From: Longispora albida DSM 44784
Lineage (GTDB): Bacteria; Actinomycetota; Actinomycetes; Mycobacteriales; Micromonosporaceae
DNA: 64,000 bases
Direction: 5' to 3'
Assembly (NCBI RefSeq): GCF_000379825.1
Contig: NZ_KB903815.1
Coordinates: forward strand, 1 to 64,000
Shown: positions 33,938 through 42,120 of the stretch, one piece after another
How positions within the stretch are numbered: the stretch's first letter is position 1
Layout of the letters: each line of letters begins with the position of its first letter
Notes under the pieces: model-generated
Databases searched by the model: none
Told to the model about the DNA's origin: nothing
The model's input: the letters and a program-made list of their open reading frames with translations, nothing else
Made by a program: the position numbers and the translations under genes

Positions 33938-33973
33938 AAAGAGCCGCCTCCCGTTCGCGGGCGGCGGCTCTTT
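33938..33973 (+). terminator. Terminator of the rpsF operon
   Basis: AAAGAGCCGCC (33938-33948) pairs with GGCGGCTCTTT (33963-33973), an 11-bp stem flanked by A and T runs. Confidence 0.92.
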
Positions 33974-34019
33974 CCGTGTGCCTGAAGGTTGTGGACCTGT
34001 CGTGTACCCGGACGGTCGG

Positions 34020-34355
34020 TCAGCTACCGAAGACGACCGAGGTGGCGCCCGCGCTGATCACGGCGGCGGCGAAGCCGACGGTCAGGGGCTGCCAGCCGTA
34101 GGTGACCCGGCGCAGCGGCACTGTCAGCAGCAGGCCCAGCACGATCGCGAGCAGGGTCAGGCCGACCGAGAGGCTCGGGACGGCTGCGGAGGCCGCGCGG
34201 GAGAAGAAGAGCTTCCACAGCAGCAGCAGGAACGCCGGGAGCATGTACCAGCCGAAGGTGGCGACCAGTGCGGGGAGGAGCCGGCGCTGCGGGTCCGCTT
34301 CGACGAGAGGGTGCCGATGACGCGGGCCGGTCCATGCGCCGATGCTGTTGTCCAC
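34020..34355 (-). CDS. Small membrane protein of unknown function
   Basis: A 111-residue protein with three membrane helices (about 31-52, 61-80, 88-110) after a hydrophilic, His/Arg-containing start. No family recognised. I start at the GTG at 34355 (VDNSIGAW...) because a CACAAT box lies 8 nt upstream and no Shine-Dalgarno exists for the longer frame, whose upstream part overlaps moaE. It converges with the rpsF operon and lies downstream of the Moco genes. Confidence 0.6.
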   Translation of the reverse strand: MDNSIGAWTGPRHRHPLVEADPQRRLLPALVATFGWYMLPAFLLLLWKLFFSRAASAAVPSLSVGLTLLAIVLGLLLTVPLRRVTYGWQPLTVGFAAAVISAGATSVVFGS

Positions 34356-34485
34356 GACGTTGCATTGTGCCTTATCCGGAGCCCGAGGGGAATCGGGTGG
34401 CGGGCCGCAATTCCTTTTCCCGCCGGCTTTTCCCGGTAGCCGAACCCGGCTCGAACATACGCCAGGCGTGAGCGCGGTCACGTGG

Positions 34486-34899
34486 TTACGGGCAGTTGAC
34501 CCATTCCTCGGTGCCGTCGGCGAACACCTGCCGCTTCCAGATCGGCAGCTGCGCCTTGACCTCGTCCACGAGCCGGGCGCACGCCGCGAACGCCGCGCCC
34601 CGGTGTGCCGTGGAGACGGCTGCGGCCAGGGCCACGTCCCCGATGGCCAGCGGGCCGATCCGGTGGCTGACGGCGACGGAGTACACGGCCGGGTCGGCGG
34701 CGATCTCCGCGGCAACCTTGGCCAGGATCTCGGCCGCCGAGGGGTGGCCCTCGTAGTCGAGGGAGACGACGGCGCGCCCGTGGTCGTGGTCGCGGACGAC
34801 ACCGCAGAAGGTGACGACGGCCCCGGAGGCCGGGTTGGTCACGAACTTCTCGTGCGCGGCCAGGTCCAGCGGCTCGGTGGTGACTTCCGTGAAGATCAT
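34486..34899 (-). CDS. moaE: Molybdopterin synthase catalytic subunit MoaE
   Basis: A 137-residue MoaE, which with thiocarboxylated MoaD inserts sulfur into precursor Z to give molybdopterin. Signatures are GAVVTFCGVVRDHDHGRAV, LDYEGHPSAAE, SHRIGPLAIGDVALAAAVS and the KAQLPIWKRQ lysines of the active site. The ATG overlaps the moeA stop by 4 nt. No moaD gene is present beside it, so the small subunit must come from elsewhere. Confidence 0.93.
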   Translation of the reverse strand: MIFTEVTTEPLDLAAHEKFVTNPASGAVVTFCGVVRDHDHGRAVVSLDYEGHPSAAEILAKVAAEIAADPAVYSVAVSHRIGPLAIGDVALAAAVSTAHRGAAFAACARLVDEVKAQLPIWKRQVFADGTEEWVNCP

Positions 34900-36080
34900 G
34901 ACGACGGACCCCCAGTACTTTCGCCCGGCAGCAGCGGGAACGGCAGGAACTCGACTTCGTGCCCGGGCGTACCCGTCTCGCCGCCAGGGATGACCGCGAA
35001 CCCGTCCGCCTGGGCCAGCCCGCGCAGCATGGCGGAGCCCGCGTGCCTGAGCGGGACCGCGCCGCCCTCGCCGAGCCGGGCGAGCGCCAGGTGGGTGTAG
35101 TCGCCGCGTCCCGGTACGGGTGCCCCCAGCACGACTCTGGGCAGGCTGACTGGCCTGCCGCTGAGCCCGGCCAGGAGTGGCTGCACGAGCGACATCAGCG
35201 CGACGATCGCCGACTGCGGGTTGCCGGGCAGCCCGGCGACGTACTTCCCGCCCGGCATCGCCGCCACGAGCATCGGGAACCCTGGCCGGACCTTCACCGT
35301 GTTGACCACGTACGACCCGCCCAGCTCCGCGAGCGCGGGGTGCAGGTGGTCGACGGGCCCGTGCATGGTGCCGCCGGTCGTGCACACGACGTCGGCCCGT
35401 TCGAGGGCTGCGGCCAGCGCGCTGACGTGCGCCTCAAGGGTGTCCTCAACGGGACCGTGTATGTACTCGACGCTCGCGCCCAGCCGGTCCAGCCAGGCCG
35501 GCACCTGCGGCCCCAGCGCGTCCCGTACGCGCCCGGCGCCCGGCAGCCCGTCGGTCAGCAGCTCGTCCCCGAACACGAGCACGGCGACCCGTACCCGCGC
35601 CCGGACTGACAGCGTCGTGTACCCGCAGTGCGCGGCCAGCCCGATCACACCCGGCGTGACCACGCTCCCGGCGGGGATCAGTACCTCGCCCTTGGCCGCC
35701 TCCTCGCCCACGTCCCGCCAGTCGCGCGCGGGCCGGGGTGAGCCGGTCACGTGACCGTCGGCCACAGTGGAGTCCTCGACCCGCACGATGGCTTCGACTC
35801 CGTCGGGCACGCTCGCCCCGGTCGCGATCTCGACGCACGTGCCGTCCTCGGCCAGCGGCTCCGGGTCGTACCCGGCGAGCACGCGGCCCGTGATCCGCCA
35901 CGGCTGCTCGCCGCGCCCGGCCCAGCCGTCCACGCTGGACGTCGGGAAGGCCGGCAGGTCGGTCAGTGTGACCAGCGGTTCCGCGAGTACGCGGCCGTCG
36001 GCTCCGGCCAGCGGGACGTCCTCGGCGGGCAGCGCCGGTACGGCGGCACACGCCGCGCGCGCCTCGTGCCAGCTAAGCAT
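34896..36080 (-). CDS. moeA: Molybdopterin molybdotransferase MoeA
   Basis: A 394-residue MoeA that inserts molybdate into adenylated molybdopterin. Visible are PTSSVDGWA, EIATGASVPDGVEAIVR, VFGDELL, CTTGGTMHGPVDHLHP and the conserved GLPGNPQSAIV. The family usually has a SGGVS/GD motif where this protein reads TTGGTMHG, a modest divergence. I start at the ATG at 36080, preceded by AGGGG at 8 nt; it overlaps the upstream mog gene by 8 nt. Coupled to moaE. Confidence 0.9.
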   Translation of the reverse strand: MLSWHEARAACAAVPALPAEDVPLAGADGRVLAEPLVTLTDLPAFPTSSVDGWAGRGEQPWRITGRVLAGYDPEPLAEDGTCVEIATGASVPDGVEAIVRVEDSTVADGHVTGSPRPARDWRDVGEEAAKGEVLIPAGSVVTPGVIGLAAHCGYTTLSVRARVRVAVLVFGDELLTDGLPGAGRVRDALGPQVPAWLDRLGASVEYIHGPVEDTLEAHVSALAAALERADVVCTTGGTMHGPVDHLHPALAELGGSYVVNTVKVRPGFPMLVAAMPGGKYVAGLPGNPQSAIVALMSLVQPLLAGLSGRPVSLPRVVLGAPVPGRGDYTHLALARLGEGGAVPLRHAGSAMLRGLAQADGFAVIPGGETGTPGHEVEFLPFPLLPGESTGGPSS

Positions 36081-36552
36081 CCGTGTTCCCCTCATGGTCC
36101 CCGCCGCGCAGCTGCGAGACGGCGTGCCCGAGCAGCGGCTCCAGTACCGCGAGCCCGTCCTTGGCTCCGCCCGTCGAGCCGGGCAGGTTGACGATCAGCG
36201 TGCGTCCGGTGACGCCGGCCAGGCCACGGGACAGCGCGGCGGTCGGGACGGCTGCGCGGGAGCGGAGGGCTTCGGCGATGCCCGGTACCTCGAAGTCCAG
36301 CAGCGGCCGGGTGACCTCCGGCGTCCGGTCGGTCGGGGAGATGCCCGTGCCGCCAGACGTGAGCACGACGTCCGCACCGGAATCCAGCGCCTCGCGCAGT
36401 GCGAGCCCGACCGGCTCGCCATCGGGCACCACGACCGGCTCGCCGACCTCGAACCCGAAGCCGCGCAGCCCAGCGACCAGCAGCGGGCCGGACCGGTCGG
36501 CGTACACCCCGGAGGCGGCCCGGTTCGAGGCGACGATGACGACCGCCCTCAC
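36073..36552 (-). CDS. mog: MogA/MoaB family molybdopterin adenylyltransferase
   Basis: A 159-residue protein of the MoaB/Mog family that adenylates molybdopterin before metal insertion. The signature TSGGTGISPTDRTPEVT lies mid-protein and NLPGSTGG near the end. The GTG start overlaps the moaC stop by 4 nt (36549-36552), and its own end overlaps moeA, so the gene is locked into the Moco operon. Confidence 0.92.
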   Translation of the reverse strand: MRAVVIVASNRAASGVYADRSGPLLVAGLRGFGFEVGEPVVVPDGEPVGLALREALDSGADVVLTSGGTGISPTDRTPEVTRPLLDFEVPGIAEALRSRAAVPTAALSRGLAGVTGRTLIVNLPGSTGGAKDGLAVLEPLLGHAVSQLRGGDHEGNTDA

Positions 36553-37016
36553 GGGCGCACCCAGTCGCCGGTCTTGCCGCCGAGCTTGCGCAGCACACGT
36601 ACGCCATCCAGCACAGCGGCCGGGTCGACTGCCTTGATCATGTCGATGAGCGCGAGGCCAGCCGCCGCCACAGCGGTCAGCGCCTCCATCTCCACGCCCG
36701 TCCGGTCGGCGGTCCGCGCCGTGACCTCGATGGTCACCCGGTCGTCGAGCAGGGTCAGGTCCACGGTCACGCCGTGCAGCGCGATCGGGTGGCACAGCGG
36801 TACGAGATCAGGGGTTTTCTTCGCCCCCATGATGCCGGCGAGCCGCGCGACGGCCAGCGCGTCACCCTTCGGCAGTGCGTCCTGGCGCAGCAGCGCGAGG
36901 ACCTCCGGGGTGGTGAGCACGTGCCCGGCTGCCGTAGCGCTGCGCGCCGTGACCTCCTTGGCCGAGACATCCACCATCCGGGCCGCACCCGTGCTGTCGA
37001 CGTGCGTGAGCTCCAT
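36549..37016 (-). CDS. moaC: Cyclic pyranopterin monophosphate synthase MoaC
   Basis: A 155-residue MoaC, which with MoaA converts GTP to cyclic pyranopterin monophosphate. Signatures are MVDVSAKEVTARSATA, GIMGAKKTPDLVPLCHPI (catalytic Lys and His), TGVEMEALTAVAAAGLALID and the LGGKTGDW terminus. First gene of a four-gene operon moaC-mog-moeA-moaE. A CAGAAT box 6 nt before the ATG and no Shine-Dalgarno suggest a leaderless transcript. moaA is not in this window. Confidence 0.95.
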   Translation of the reverse strand: MELTHVDSTGAARMVDVSAKEVTARSATAAGHVLTTPEVLALLRQDALPKGDALAVARLAGIMGAKKTPDLVPLCHPIALHGVTVDLTLLDDRVTIEVTARTADRTGVEMEALTAVAAAGLALIDMIKAVDPAAVLDGVRVLRKLGGKTGDWVRP

Positions 37017-37044
37017 GCTTTTATTCTGCCGCTACGGTGATCAG

Positions 37045-38223
37045 GTGAAGAACCGGGCGCTGATCATCGACTTCTTGCTGTACGCGGGCTCCGCGATCTT
37101 CGCAGCCCTCACCATCGGGTCGAATCTGGCGAGCCACCGGCCCTGGGGTGCCTTCGCCGCCGTCGGATACGCGACAGCGGCCGTCGCCGTCCTGCTGACC
37201 AGGGGCAAGGGCCGCCTGCCGATCACGCTGGCGACCTGGGGGGCCGTCTGCCTGCTCCCGCTGCTTTTCGAGGCCGTGCAGCGCGCAGCCGGACATTCCG
37301 GGCGTGCACAGGAGGAAGTCCTGGTCGTCGAGAACTCCGGCGTCCGCATGCTGGAAACCGGCACGCCCTTCCTCGGCCGTTCAGAGATCGCAGCCCTGCC
37401 AGACCCCCTGCTCGGCTACACGCCCTACCAGCCCGGCATGGCGGTCTTCGGCATTCCGAGGGGCCTGCTGGGTGCCCACTGGCTCACCGATGCCCGCATC
37501 TGGTTCGCCCTGGCCACAATCATTGTTTTGTACCTGTCGGCGAGAGTCGCCGCCGATCGCGGACGCGTCCTCGCCATCCAGGCCGTCACAGTCCTCCCCG
37601 TCGCGGCACTCACCCTCGCGACCGGCGGCGACGACCTCCCCGTACTGGCACTGACCCTGCTCGGCCTGTCACTCCTGGCCCAGGGCCGCGACACCGTGGC
37701 CGGAGTCGCGATCGGCATCGCGGCGGCCCTCAAGCTCTTCGCCTGGCCCGTCGCGCTCGTCTTCCTGATCGCCCGCCCGCGCCAGTGGCTGCCCGTCGCC
37801 GGTATCCCGATCCTCACCGCGCTCCCGGCCCTGATCATCGACCCGCACGCCTTCGCTGAGAACGTCGTCAAGTTCCCGCTCGGCCACGGCCTGGTCAAGA
37901 GCCCGGCCGCCAGCCCGCTGCCCGGTCACCTGATCGCCGAGAACGTCTCCCGCGAACTCGCCCTCGGCCTGCTCCTCCTGGCCGGGCTGTGCATCGCGGC
38001 CTGGATCTGGAAGCGCCGTCCGTCCACAGCGGCCGACGTCGCGCTGATCAGCGCCGTCGGGCTGTTCACGGCCATGATGCTGATGCCGGCCACCCGCTTC
38101 GGCTACCTGCTCTACCCGGCCGCCTACGCCCTGTGGATCCCGTATCTGAAGGCCCTGGCCGGCAGCGGCAACGAAACAGGGCTGCCTCCCCGTCTCCGGG
38201 AAAGCAGCCCTGCTGGCAGCTAG
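37045..38223 (+). CDS. GT87-like (DUF2029) membrane glycosyltransferase
   Basis: A 392-residue polytopic protein with about ten helices. The loop after the second helix pair holds DPLLGYTPYQPGMAVFGIPRG, and ALKLFAWPVALVFL matches the DUF2029 pattern of alpha-mannosyltransferases that use polyprenyl-phosphate mannose. The GTG start has TACGGT 6 nt upstream (leaderless type). It diverges from moaC. A terminator hairpin overlaps the final codons. Second such protein in the window (compare 27130-28614). Confidence 0.75.
   Translation: MKNRALIIDFLLYAGSAIFAALTIGSNLASHRPWGAFAAVGYATAAVAVLLTRGKGRLPITLATWGAVCLLPLLFEAVQRAAGHSGRAQEEVLVVENSGVRMLETGTPFLGRSEIAALPDPLLGYTPYQPGMAVFGIPRGLLGAHWLTDARIWFALATIIVLYLSARVAADRGRVLAIQAVTVLPVAALTLATGGDDLPVLALTLLGLSLLAQGRDTVAGVAIGIAAALKLFAWPVALVFLIARPRQWLPVAGIPILTALPALIIDPHAFAENVVKFPLGHGLVKSPAASPLPGHLIAENVSRELALGLLLLAGLCIAAWIWKRRPSTAADVALISAVGLFTAMMLMPATRFGYLLYPAAYALWIPYLKALAGSGNETGLPPRLRESSPAGS
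38177..38212. terminator. Terminator hairpin inside the 3' end of the GT87-like gene
   Basis: CAGGGCTGC (38177-38185) pairs perfectly with GCAGCCCTG (38204-38212) around an 18-nt loop. It lies within the last 16 codons of the plus-strand gene and can also end the convergent calcium-repeat operon. Confidence 0.7.
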
Positions 38224-38234
38224 CCAACTAGCAG

Positions 38235-38756
38235 TTACGCGGCGGCGTACGGGTTCTGGTCCGAGTCGCCGTAGTTCACGGTGTCGAACGTGCCGTCGTA
38301 GTTCGAGTCAGTGGTGGTGTTCCACTGCCGGTCCTCGTCGGAGTCCGTCTTCACCGAGTCGTACTGCTCGTCAAGGTTGCGGTCGTCGTAGACCGTGTCC
38401 ACCTTGCCGTTGTAGTTGTTGTCCGCCACGACGTGGTCGAACGTGCCGTCCTCGTTGGTGTCCACCCCGGCGAGGTCGGTGCGGCCATCGTCGTTACGGT
38501 CGGCTGCCTCGACGTCCTGCCAGCCGTTGCCGTTCGTGTCACCCGTCTGGGTCTCGAACCGGCCGTCGAAGTCGTTGTCGTACTGCGCGGAGTCGATCAG
38601 GCCGTCGCCGTCCTCGTCGTTGCCGATGAAGTCGGTCTGCCCGTCGTTGTTCTGGTCAACCAGGATGTTGTACCCACCAGAGCCATCCGACTCGATGGTG
38701 TGCTCATCCCAGGTGCCGTCGCCGTCGGCGTCAACATTGGTGTCGTACTCGCTCAT
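38235..38756 (-). CDS. Acidic 13-residue calcium-loop repeat protein (paralogue 2)
   Basis: A 173-residue, very acidic protein made almost wholly of about ten 13-residue units of type DxNxDGxxDxxxx (for example DTNEDGTFDHVVA, DRNDDGRTDLAGV). Each unit holds the D-x-[D/N]-x-D-G pattern of EF-hand and type 3 thrombospondin calcium loops. There is no signal peptide, lipobox or membrane helix. Start MSEYDT and end DSNYDGTFDTVNYGD match the upstream paralogue (38795-39322), from which it is separated by 38 nt, so the two form one operon by duplication. Calcium binding is inferred from the motif; the role is unknown. Confidence 0.8.
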   Translation of the reverse strand: MSEYDTNVDADGDGTWDEHTIESDGSGGYNILVDQNNDGQTDFIGNDEDGDGLIDSAQYDNDFDGRFETQTGDTNGNGWQDVEAADRNDDGRTDLAGVDTNEDGTFDHVVADNNYNGKVDTVYDDRNLDEQYDSVKTDSDEDRQWNTTTDSNYDGTFDTVNYGDSDQNPYAAA

Positions 38757-38794
38757 GATGGGGTGTCCTGTATCTGACTAGGAGGAGTGAGGAG

Positions 38795-39322
38795 TTAGTT
38801 GCTGGCGAACGGGTTCGGGGACTTGCCGGCCAGCGGGTTGGTCTCCGCGTCGCCGTAGTGCACCGTGTCGTAGGTGCCGTCGAAGTTCGAGTCCGTCGTC
38901 GTCACGTTGGCCTGACCGTCCTGGTCGTAGTCCTTCGCGTCGAAGTCGGCAGCGCCATCGTAGTTGCGGTCGAAGGTGGTGTGGTCCACCCGGCCGTCGT
39001 AGTTCTCGTCGGCGTAGACGGCGTCGACCCGCTGGTCGTCGTTCCGGTCGAACGAGGCGGTGTCGAAGCGGCCGTCGTGGTTGCGGTCGCCGTACTGCGA
39101 GTCGGCGTCGCCGTCGTCGTCGCGGTCCACGGTCGCGGTGTCGAGGTCGTGGCCGCCACCGTACTGGTGGGTGTACTGGACCTCGGAGTTGCCGTCACCG
39201 TCGTGGTCGTAGCTGGCCACATCGGCGTAACCGTCGTTGTTCGTGTCCGTGAAGGACTCGCTGTGACCGTCGCTGTAGTCGGCGGTGATGGTGTGGTCGT
39301 CGGTGGTGTCGAACTCGCTCAT
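38795..39322 (-). CDS. Acidic 13-residue calcium-loop repeat protein (paralogue 1)
   Basis: A 175-residue acidic protein with at least seven consecutive, exactly 13-residue units in its second half (DRNHDGRFDTASF, DENYDGRVDHTTF, DRNYDGAADFDAK and so on). One unit is degenerate (DRNDDQRVDAVYA, Gly to Gln). The N-terminal third is more irregular and His-rich (YTHQYGGGHDLD). No export signal. AAGGAGAG precedes the ATG. A regular 13-residue period suggests a compact calcium solenoid rather than separate EF hands (inference). First gene of the two-gene operon. Confidence 0.8.
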   Translation of the reverse strand: MSEFDTTDDHTITADYSDGHSESFTDTNNDGYADVASYDHDGDGNSEVQYTHQYGGGHDLDTATVDRDDDGDADSQYGDRNHDGRFDTASFDRNDDQRVDAVYADENYDGRVDHTTFDRNYDGAADFDAKDYDQDGQANVTTTDSNFDGTYDTVHYGDAETNPLAGKSPNPFASN

Positions 39323-39470
39323 CGCTTGCTCTCCTTGTCGGGGTGGCTTGTGCTAACCACGATACGAAGCAGGAACAAGTTTTAGCTCCCGGGTTCGTGC
39401 CACCTCAATCAGGTACCCGCCAGTGACCTTCGTACAGCGGCGGCGTGCGATCGCCAGGTACCGTAGAGGA

Positions 39471-39860
39471 ATGCAGATCACCTGTCCGAAATGCCACGCC
39501 GAGATGCGGCAGTACGAGCGCAGCGGCATCGTCATCGACCAGTGCACCGAGTGCCGTGGCGTGTTCCTCGACCGCGGTGAGCTGGAGAAGATCATCCAGC
39601 ACGAGGGCCCGGCCGGTGCCCGCCCGCAGCAGCCGCAGCCCGGCGCGGTACCCCCGCCGCCCCCGCCGCCGGCCGCGTACCCGCCTGCGCACGCCCCGCA
39701 GCCCGGCTACGGCTACCCGCCCCCGCCGCCCCCGCAGCCCGGCTACGGCCAGCCGGCGTACGGGCACGGCCACGGGTACCGGCACGGGCACGGTGGGCAC
39801 GGCTACCGCCACGGCGGCCGCTACCGCCGCAAGGGCTTCCTCGGCGAACTCTTCGACTAG
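39471..39860 (+). CDS. TFIIB-type zinc-ribbon protein with His/Pro/Gly-rich tail
   Basis: A 129-residue protein. Residues 1-42 form a zf-TFIIB ribbon: CPKC (5-8), CTEC (25-28) and DRGELEKI, the family signature. Residues 50-100 are Pro/Tyr/Gly-rich, residues 101-120 are His/Gly/Tyr/Arg-rich, and it ends KGFLGELFD, a conserved short tail. The role of the family is unknown; the His-rich region could bind metals. TACCGT lies 6 nt before the ATG and AGAGGA lies between them, so either leaderless or short-leader initiation is possible. Confidence 0.8.
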   Translation: MQITCPKCHAEMRQYERSGIVIDQCTECRGVFLDRGELEKIIQHEGPAGARPQQPQPGAVPPPPPPPAAYPPAHAPQPGYGYPPPPPPQPGYGQPAYGHGHGYRHGHGGHGYRHGGRYRRKGFLGELFD

Positions 39861-39870
39861 GTAGTGCCGA

Positions 39871-39964
39871 CCCGGCGAGCGAAAATCTGAGCTGCGCGGA
39901 AAAAGCTCCCAAGTACACCAGTACTAGGGAGCTTTTTCCGCTTGTCAGATTTCCGCTCGCCGGG
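39871..39964. repeat. 94-nt imperfect palindrome between convergent genes
   Basis: CCCGGCGAGCG (39871-39881) pairs with CGCTCGCCGGG (39954-39964); inside, ATCTGA pairs with TCAGAT, GCGGAAAAAGCTCCC pairs with GGGAGCTTTTTCCGC, and AGTAC (39912-39916) with GTACT (39921-39925) around ACCA. It is a very long bidirectional terminator or a MITE-like hairpin. Confidence 0.8.
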
Positions 39965-40003
39965 CCACCTCGCGTTAGATCAAAAGCAAAAGCCAGACAT
40001 GTG

Positions 40004-40774
40004 CTATTTCCAGTGGGGGGCCAGGAGCGTGCTCCAGCCGTTGACCAGCTGCTGGTATTCGTTCTGGCAGCCGTCGGCGCGGTCGCGGTTGAGGTAGCCG
40101 TCGGTGACCAGGTGGTCGAAGGTGGTCTTGTCGGAGCCGTAGAGGTAGCAGAGGAAGTTCACCGAGCGTTGCTGGTCGAGCGAGTGGGTGTCGTAGAACG
40201 GCAGCTCGTCCAGGCTCTTGGTTTCCTCGGCTGACAGGGCGTAGGCGTTGGCGACGCTCAGCAGGGTGGCCTTGTCCTCTTCGGAGTTCGTGAGGACGTA
40301 GGCGGCGAGCTGGTCGGCCACGTCCTCCTCGCGGCCGGTGAACGTGAGGCTCAGCTCGCCGATCAGGGCGTGGCCCGCCTCGTGGTACAGGGTGCCGACG
40401 GCGCTGTTGAAGACCTCGGTGTCGAGCTCCGCGCCCTGGACGCCGGTCTTGGCGAAGAGGGCGCGTTCGGCGGCCAGCAGCTCGTAACAGAGCTGGATCT
40501 TGTGCTCGTCGGGCACGTAGAAGGCGTTCGCCTCGCCGCACTCCTCCGCGACGACTGTGACGTCACGCGGGAAGCGGAACGCGCTGGTCATGCCCTCGGC
40601 GAAGTCCTCGAGGAGCTTGCGGGACCGGATCAGGTCCCGCTCGGCCTGGGTGGCCGGGGTCTTCGCCTCGCCGTACTCGGGGACGAAGCGGCCGCCGTTG
40701 CCGTTGCTGGAGCAGCCCGGGACGGCCAGGGCCGCGAGCAGAACGAGTACCGGCAGGAGGCGGCGCAGCGTCAT
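40004..40774 (-). CDS. DUF4344-type metallopeptidase lipoprotein
   Basis: A 256-residue lipoprotein: signal with lipobox LAVPGC (Cys21), then a domain with the zinc motif HEAGH (His131, Glu132, His135) in LYHEAGHALIGE. The third ligand is probably in the later EEDVADQLAAYVL segment (Glu). This fits the DUF4344 putative metallopeptidases, whose substrates are unknown. Four further cysteines may form disulfides. No Shine-Dalgarno; TATCCT lies 6 nt before the ATG (leaderless type). Convergent with the zinc-ribbon gene over the long palindrome. Confidence 0.85.
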   Translation of the reverse strand: MTLRRLLPVLVLLAALAVPGCSSNGNGGRFVPEYGEAKTPATQAERDLIRSRKLLEDFAEGMTSAFRFPRDVTVVAEECGEANAFYVPDEHKIQLCYELLAAERALFAKTGVQGAELDTEVFNSAVGTLYHEAGHALIGELSLTFTGREEDVADQLAAYVLTNSEEDKATLLSVANAYALSAEETKSLDELPFYDTHSLDQQRSVNFLCYLYGSDKTTFDHLVTDGYLNRDRADGCQNEYQQLVNGWSTLLAPHWK

Positions 40775-40794
40775 GCGGTCAGGATATGCACCGC

Positions 40795-42120
40795 TCAGGC
40801 CCCATCAGCGGCTTTCTGTACACCGCGCCAGCCGGCCGGGTCGACGCCGCCAGGGATGGGGGCCGCCGGGTCGTACGGCTGGCGGGTGAAGACGAAGGTA
40901 CCGAGGTCGAAGTGGTCTGCGGCCACCCGGAGCGTCTCGCCGTGGTAGTAGCCGTTGAGGCCGAGCCACGTACCGTCGGGCTGCCTGCGGAACTGGGTGG
41001 CGCGGCCGTTGCCGTACGCCGGGACGAGATCCAGTGTGGAGTTCGCGTGCAGGTGGACGGTGAAGGGCGACGTGCCCCAGTACCAGGTGCCGGTGAGGGC
41101 GACGAGGGCCGGATCTGTGGCCGGAGCCGGTCGCCACGGGGCCGGGATGGCCGGCTCGGCGTCGGCCACGATGCGGATGAGGTCGGCTGCTGTGCCTCCC
41201 ACCAGTACACCTGAAGTGCAGTTGGCCAGGATCACGGCCGCGAGGTCCTCTCCAGGGCTGGTCCACAGCGTGCAGAGGAAGCCTGGCATCGAGCCGGTGT
41301 GGCCGATCAGGAGACGGCCGCCGACCCGGGCCAGCTGGAAGCCGAGACCGTAGATCTCGCCGGGAGCGGCAGGCTCGCGCATCTCGGCGATCGTGCCGAG
41401 CGGGAGCACCCGGTCGTCACCGCGCAGCAGGAACGCGCCGAAGGCCCCAAGATCGCCGACCGTGGACCACAGCTGCCCGGCGGGAGCCATGATGCCGACG
41501 TCCTGGACGGCTTCCGGCAGGAGCACGTCGGCGTGCGGGTGGACGGCCCAGCCCTGGGCGTGTGGCGCGGCCGGGAGCAGGCTCGTGCGGGTCATGCCGA
41601 GTGGTTCGAGGATCTCCTTGCGAAGGGCTTCGCCCCACGGCTCGCCGCGCAGCTTCTCCACGAGGGCGCCGAGCAGGGTGTACCCAGGATTCGAGTAGTG
41701 GAAGACGCGGCCAGCCGGGTGCAGCGGCTCGGAGACGACCTGGTCCAGGCCTGTGCGGCCGGGCGTGCGCTCCCACCAGGGGCCGGGGGACTCGGCAGGC
41801 AGGCCAGCCGTGTGCGCGAGCAGCTCGGCGATCGACGCGTCGGTGGTGCCGGGCAGGTGCTTGCTGCACGGATCGTCCAGACCCAGCAGGCCCTCGTTGC
41901 GCAGGCGCATGACCAGCACGGCGACGAAGGTCTTGGTCAGAGAACCGATCCTGTACCGGGTCTCCGTCACCGGCCCCGGCACGTCACCCCACCCGTTGGC
42001 CCACACCAGCGCGCCCTCGCGGACGACACCAGCCACGACGGACGGGGCACGGCCCTCACGCTGGGCAGTCGCGACCCGGTGCAGAAGAGCCCGGCTGGTA
42101 CCCGGCAGCAGCTCGATCAT
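40795..42120 (-). CDS. Beta-lactamase/PBP-like serine hydrolase
   Basis: A 441-residue class C beta-lactamase-fold protein. Catalytic SLTK (Ser60-Lys63), YSN (Tyr142-Asn144) and the GHTGSMPGF strand are intact. A C-terminal lipocalin-like domain (about 340-430) follows. There is no signal peptide, so it is probably a cytoplasmic esterase or D-aminopeptidase-like enzyme rather than a resistance enzyme. The ATG overlaps the ArsR-type regulator stop by 4 nt, so it is likely under that regulator. Confidence 0.85.
   Translation of the reverse strand: MIELLPGTSRALLHRVATAQREGRAPSVVAGVVREGALVWANGWGDVPGPVTETRYRIGSLTKTFVAVLVMRLRNEGLLGLDDPCSKHLPGTTDASIAELLAHTAGLPAESPGPWWERTPGRTGLDQVVSEPLHPAGRVFHYSNPGYTLLGALVEKLRGEPWGEALRKEILEPLGMTRTSLLPAAPHAQGWAVHPHADVLLPEAVQDVGIMAPAGQLWSTVGDLGAFGAFLLRGDDRVLPLGTIAEMREPAAPGEIYGLGFQLARVGGRLLIGHTGSMPGFLCTLWTSPGEDLAAVILANCTSGVLVGGTAADLIRIVADAEPAIPAPWRPAPATDPALVALTGTWYWGTSPFTVHLHANSTLDLVPAYGNGRATQFRRQPDGTWLGLNGYYHGETLRVAADHFDLGTFVFTRQPYDPAAPIPGGVDPAGWRGVQKAADGA

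Noticed and set aside
35750-35760. GGTCACGTGACC palindrome in moeA as a parS-like site
   Set aside because: It shares only the CACGTG core; outer positions do not match parS and it lies in conserved coding sequence.
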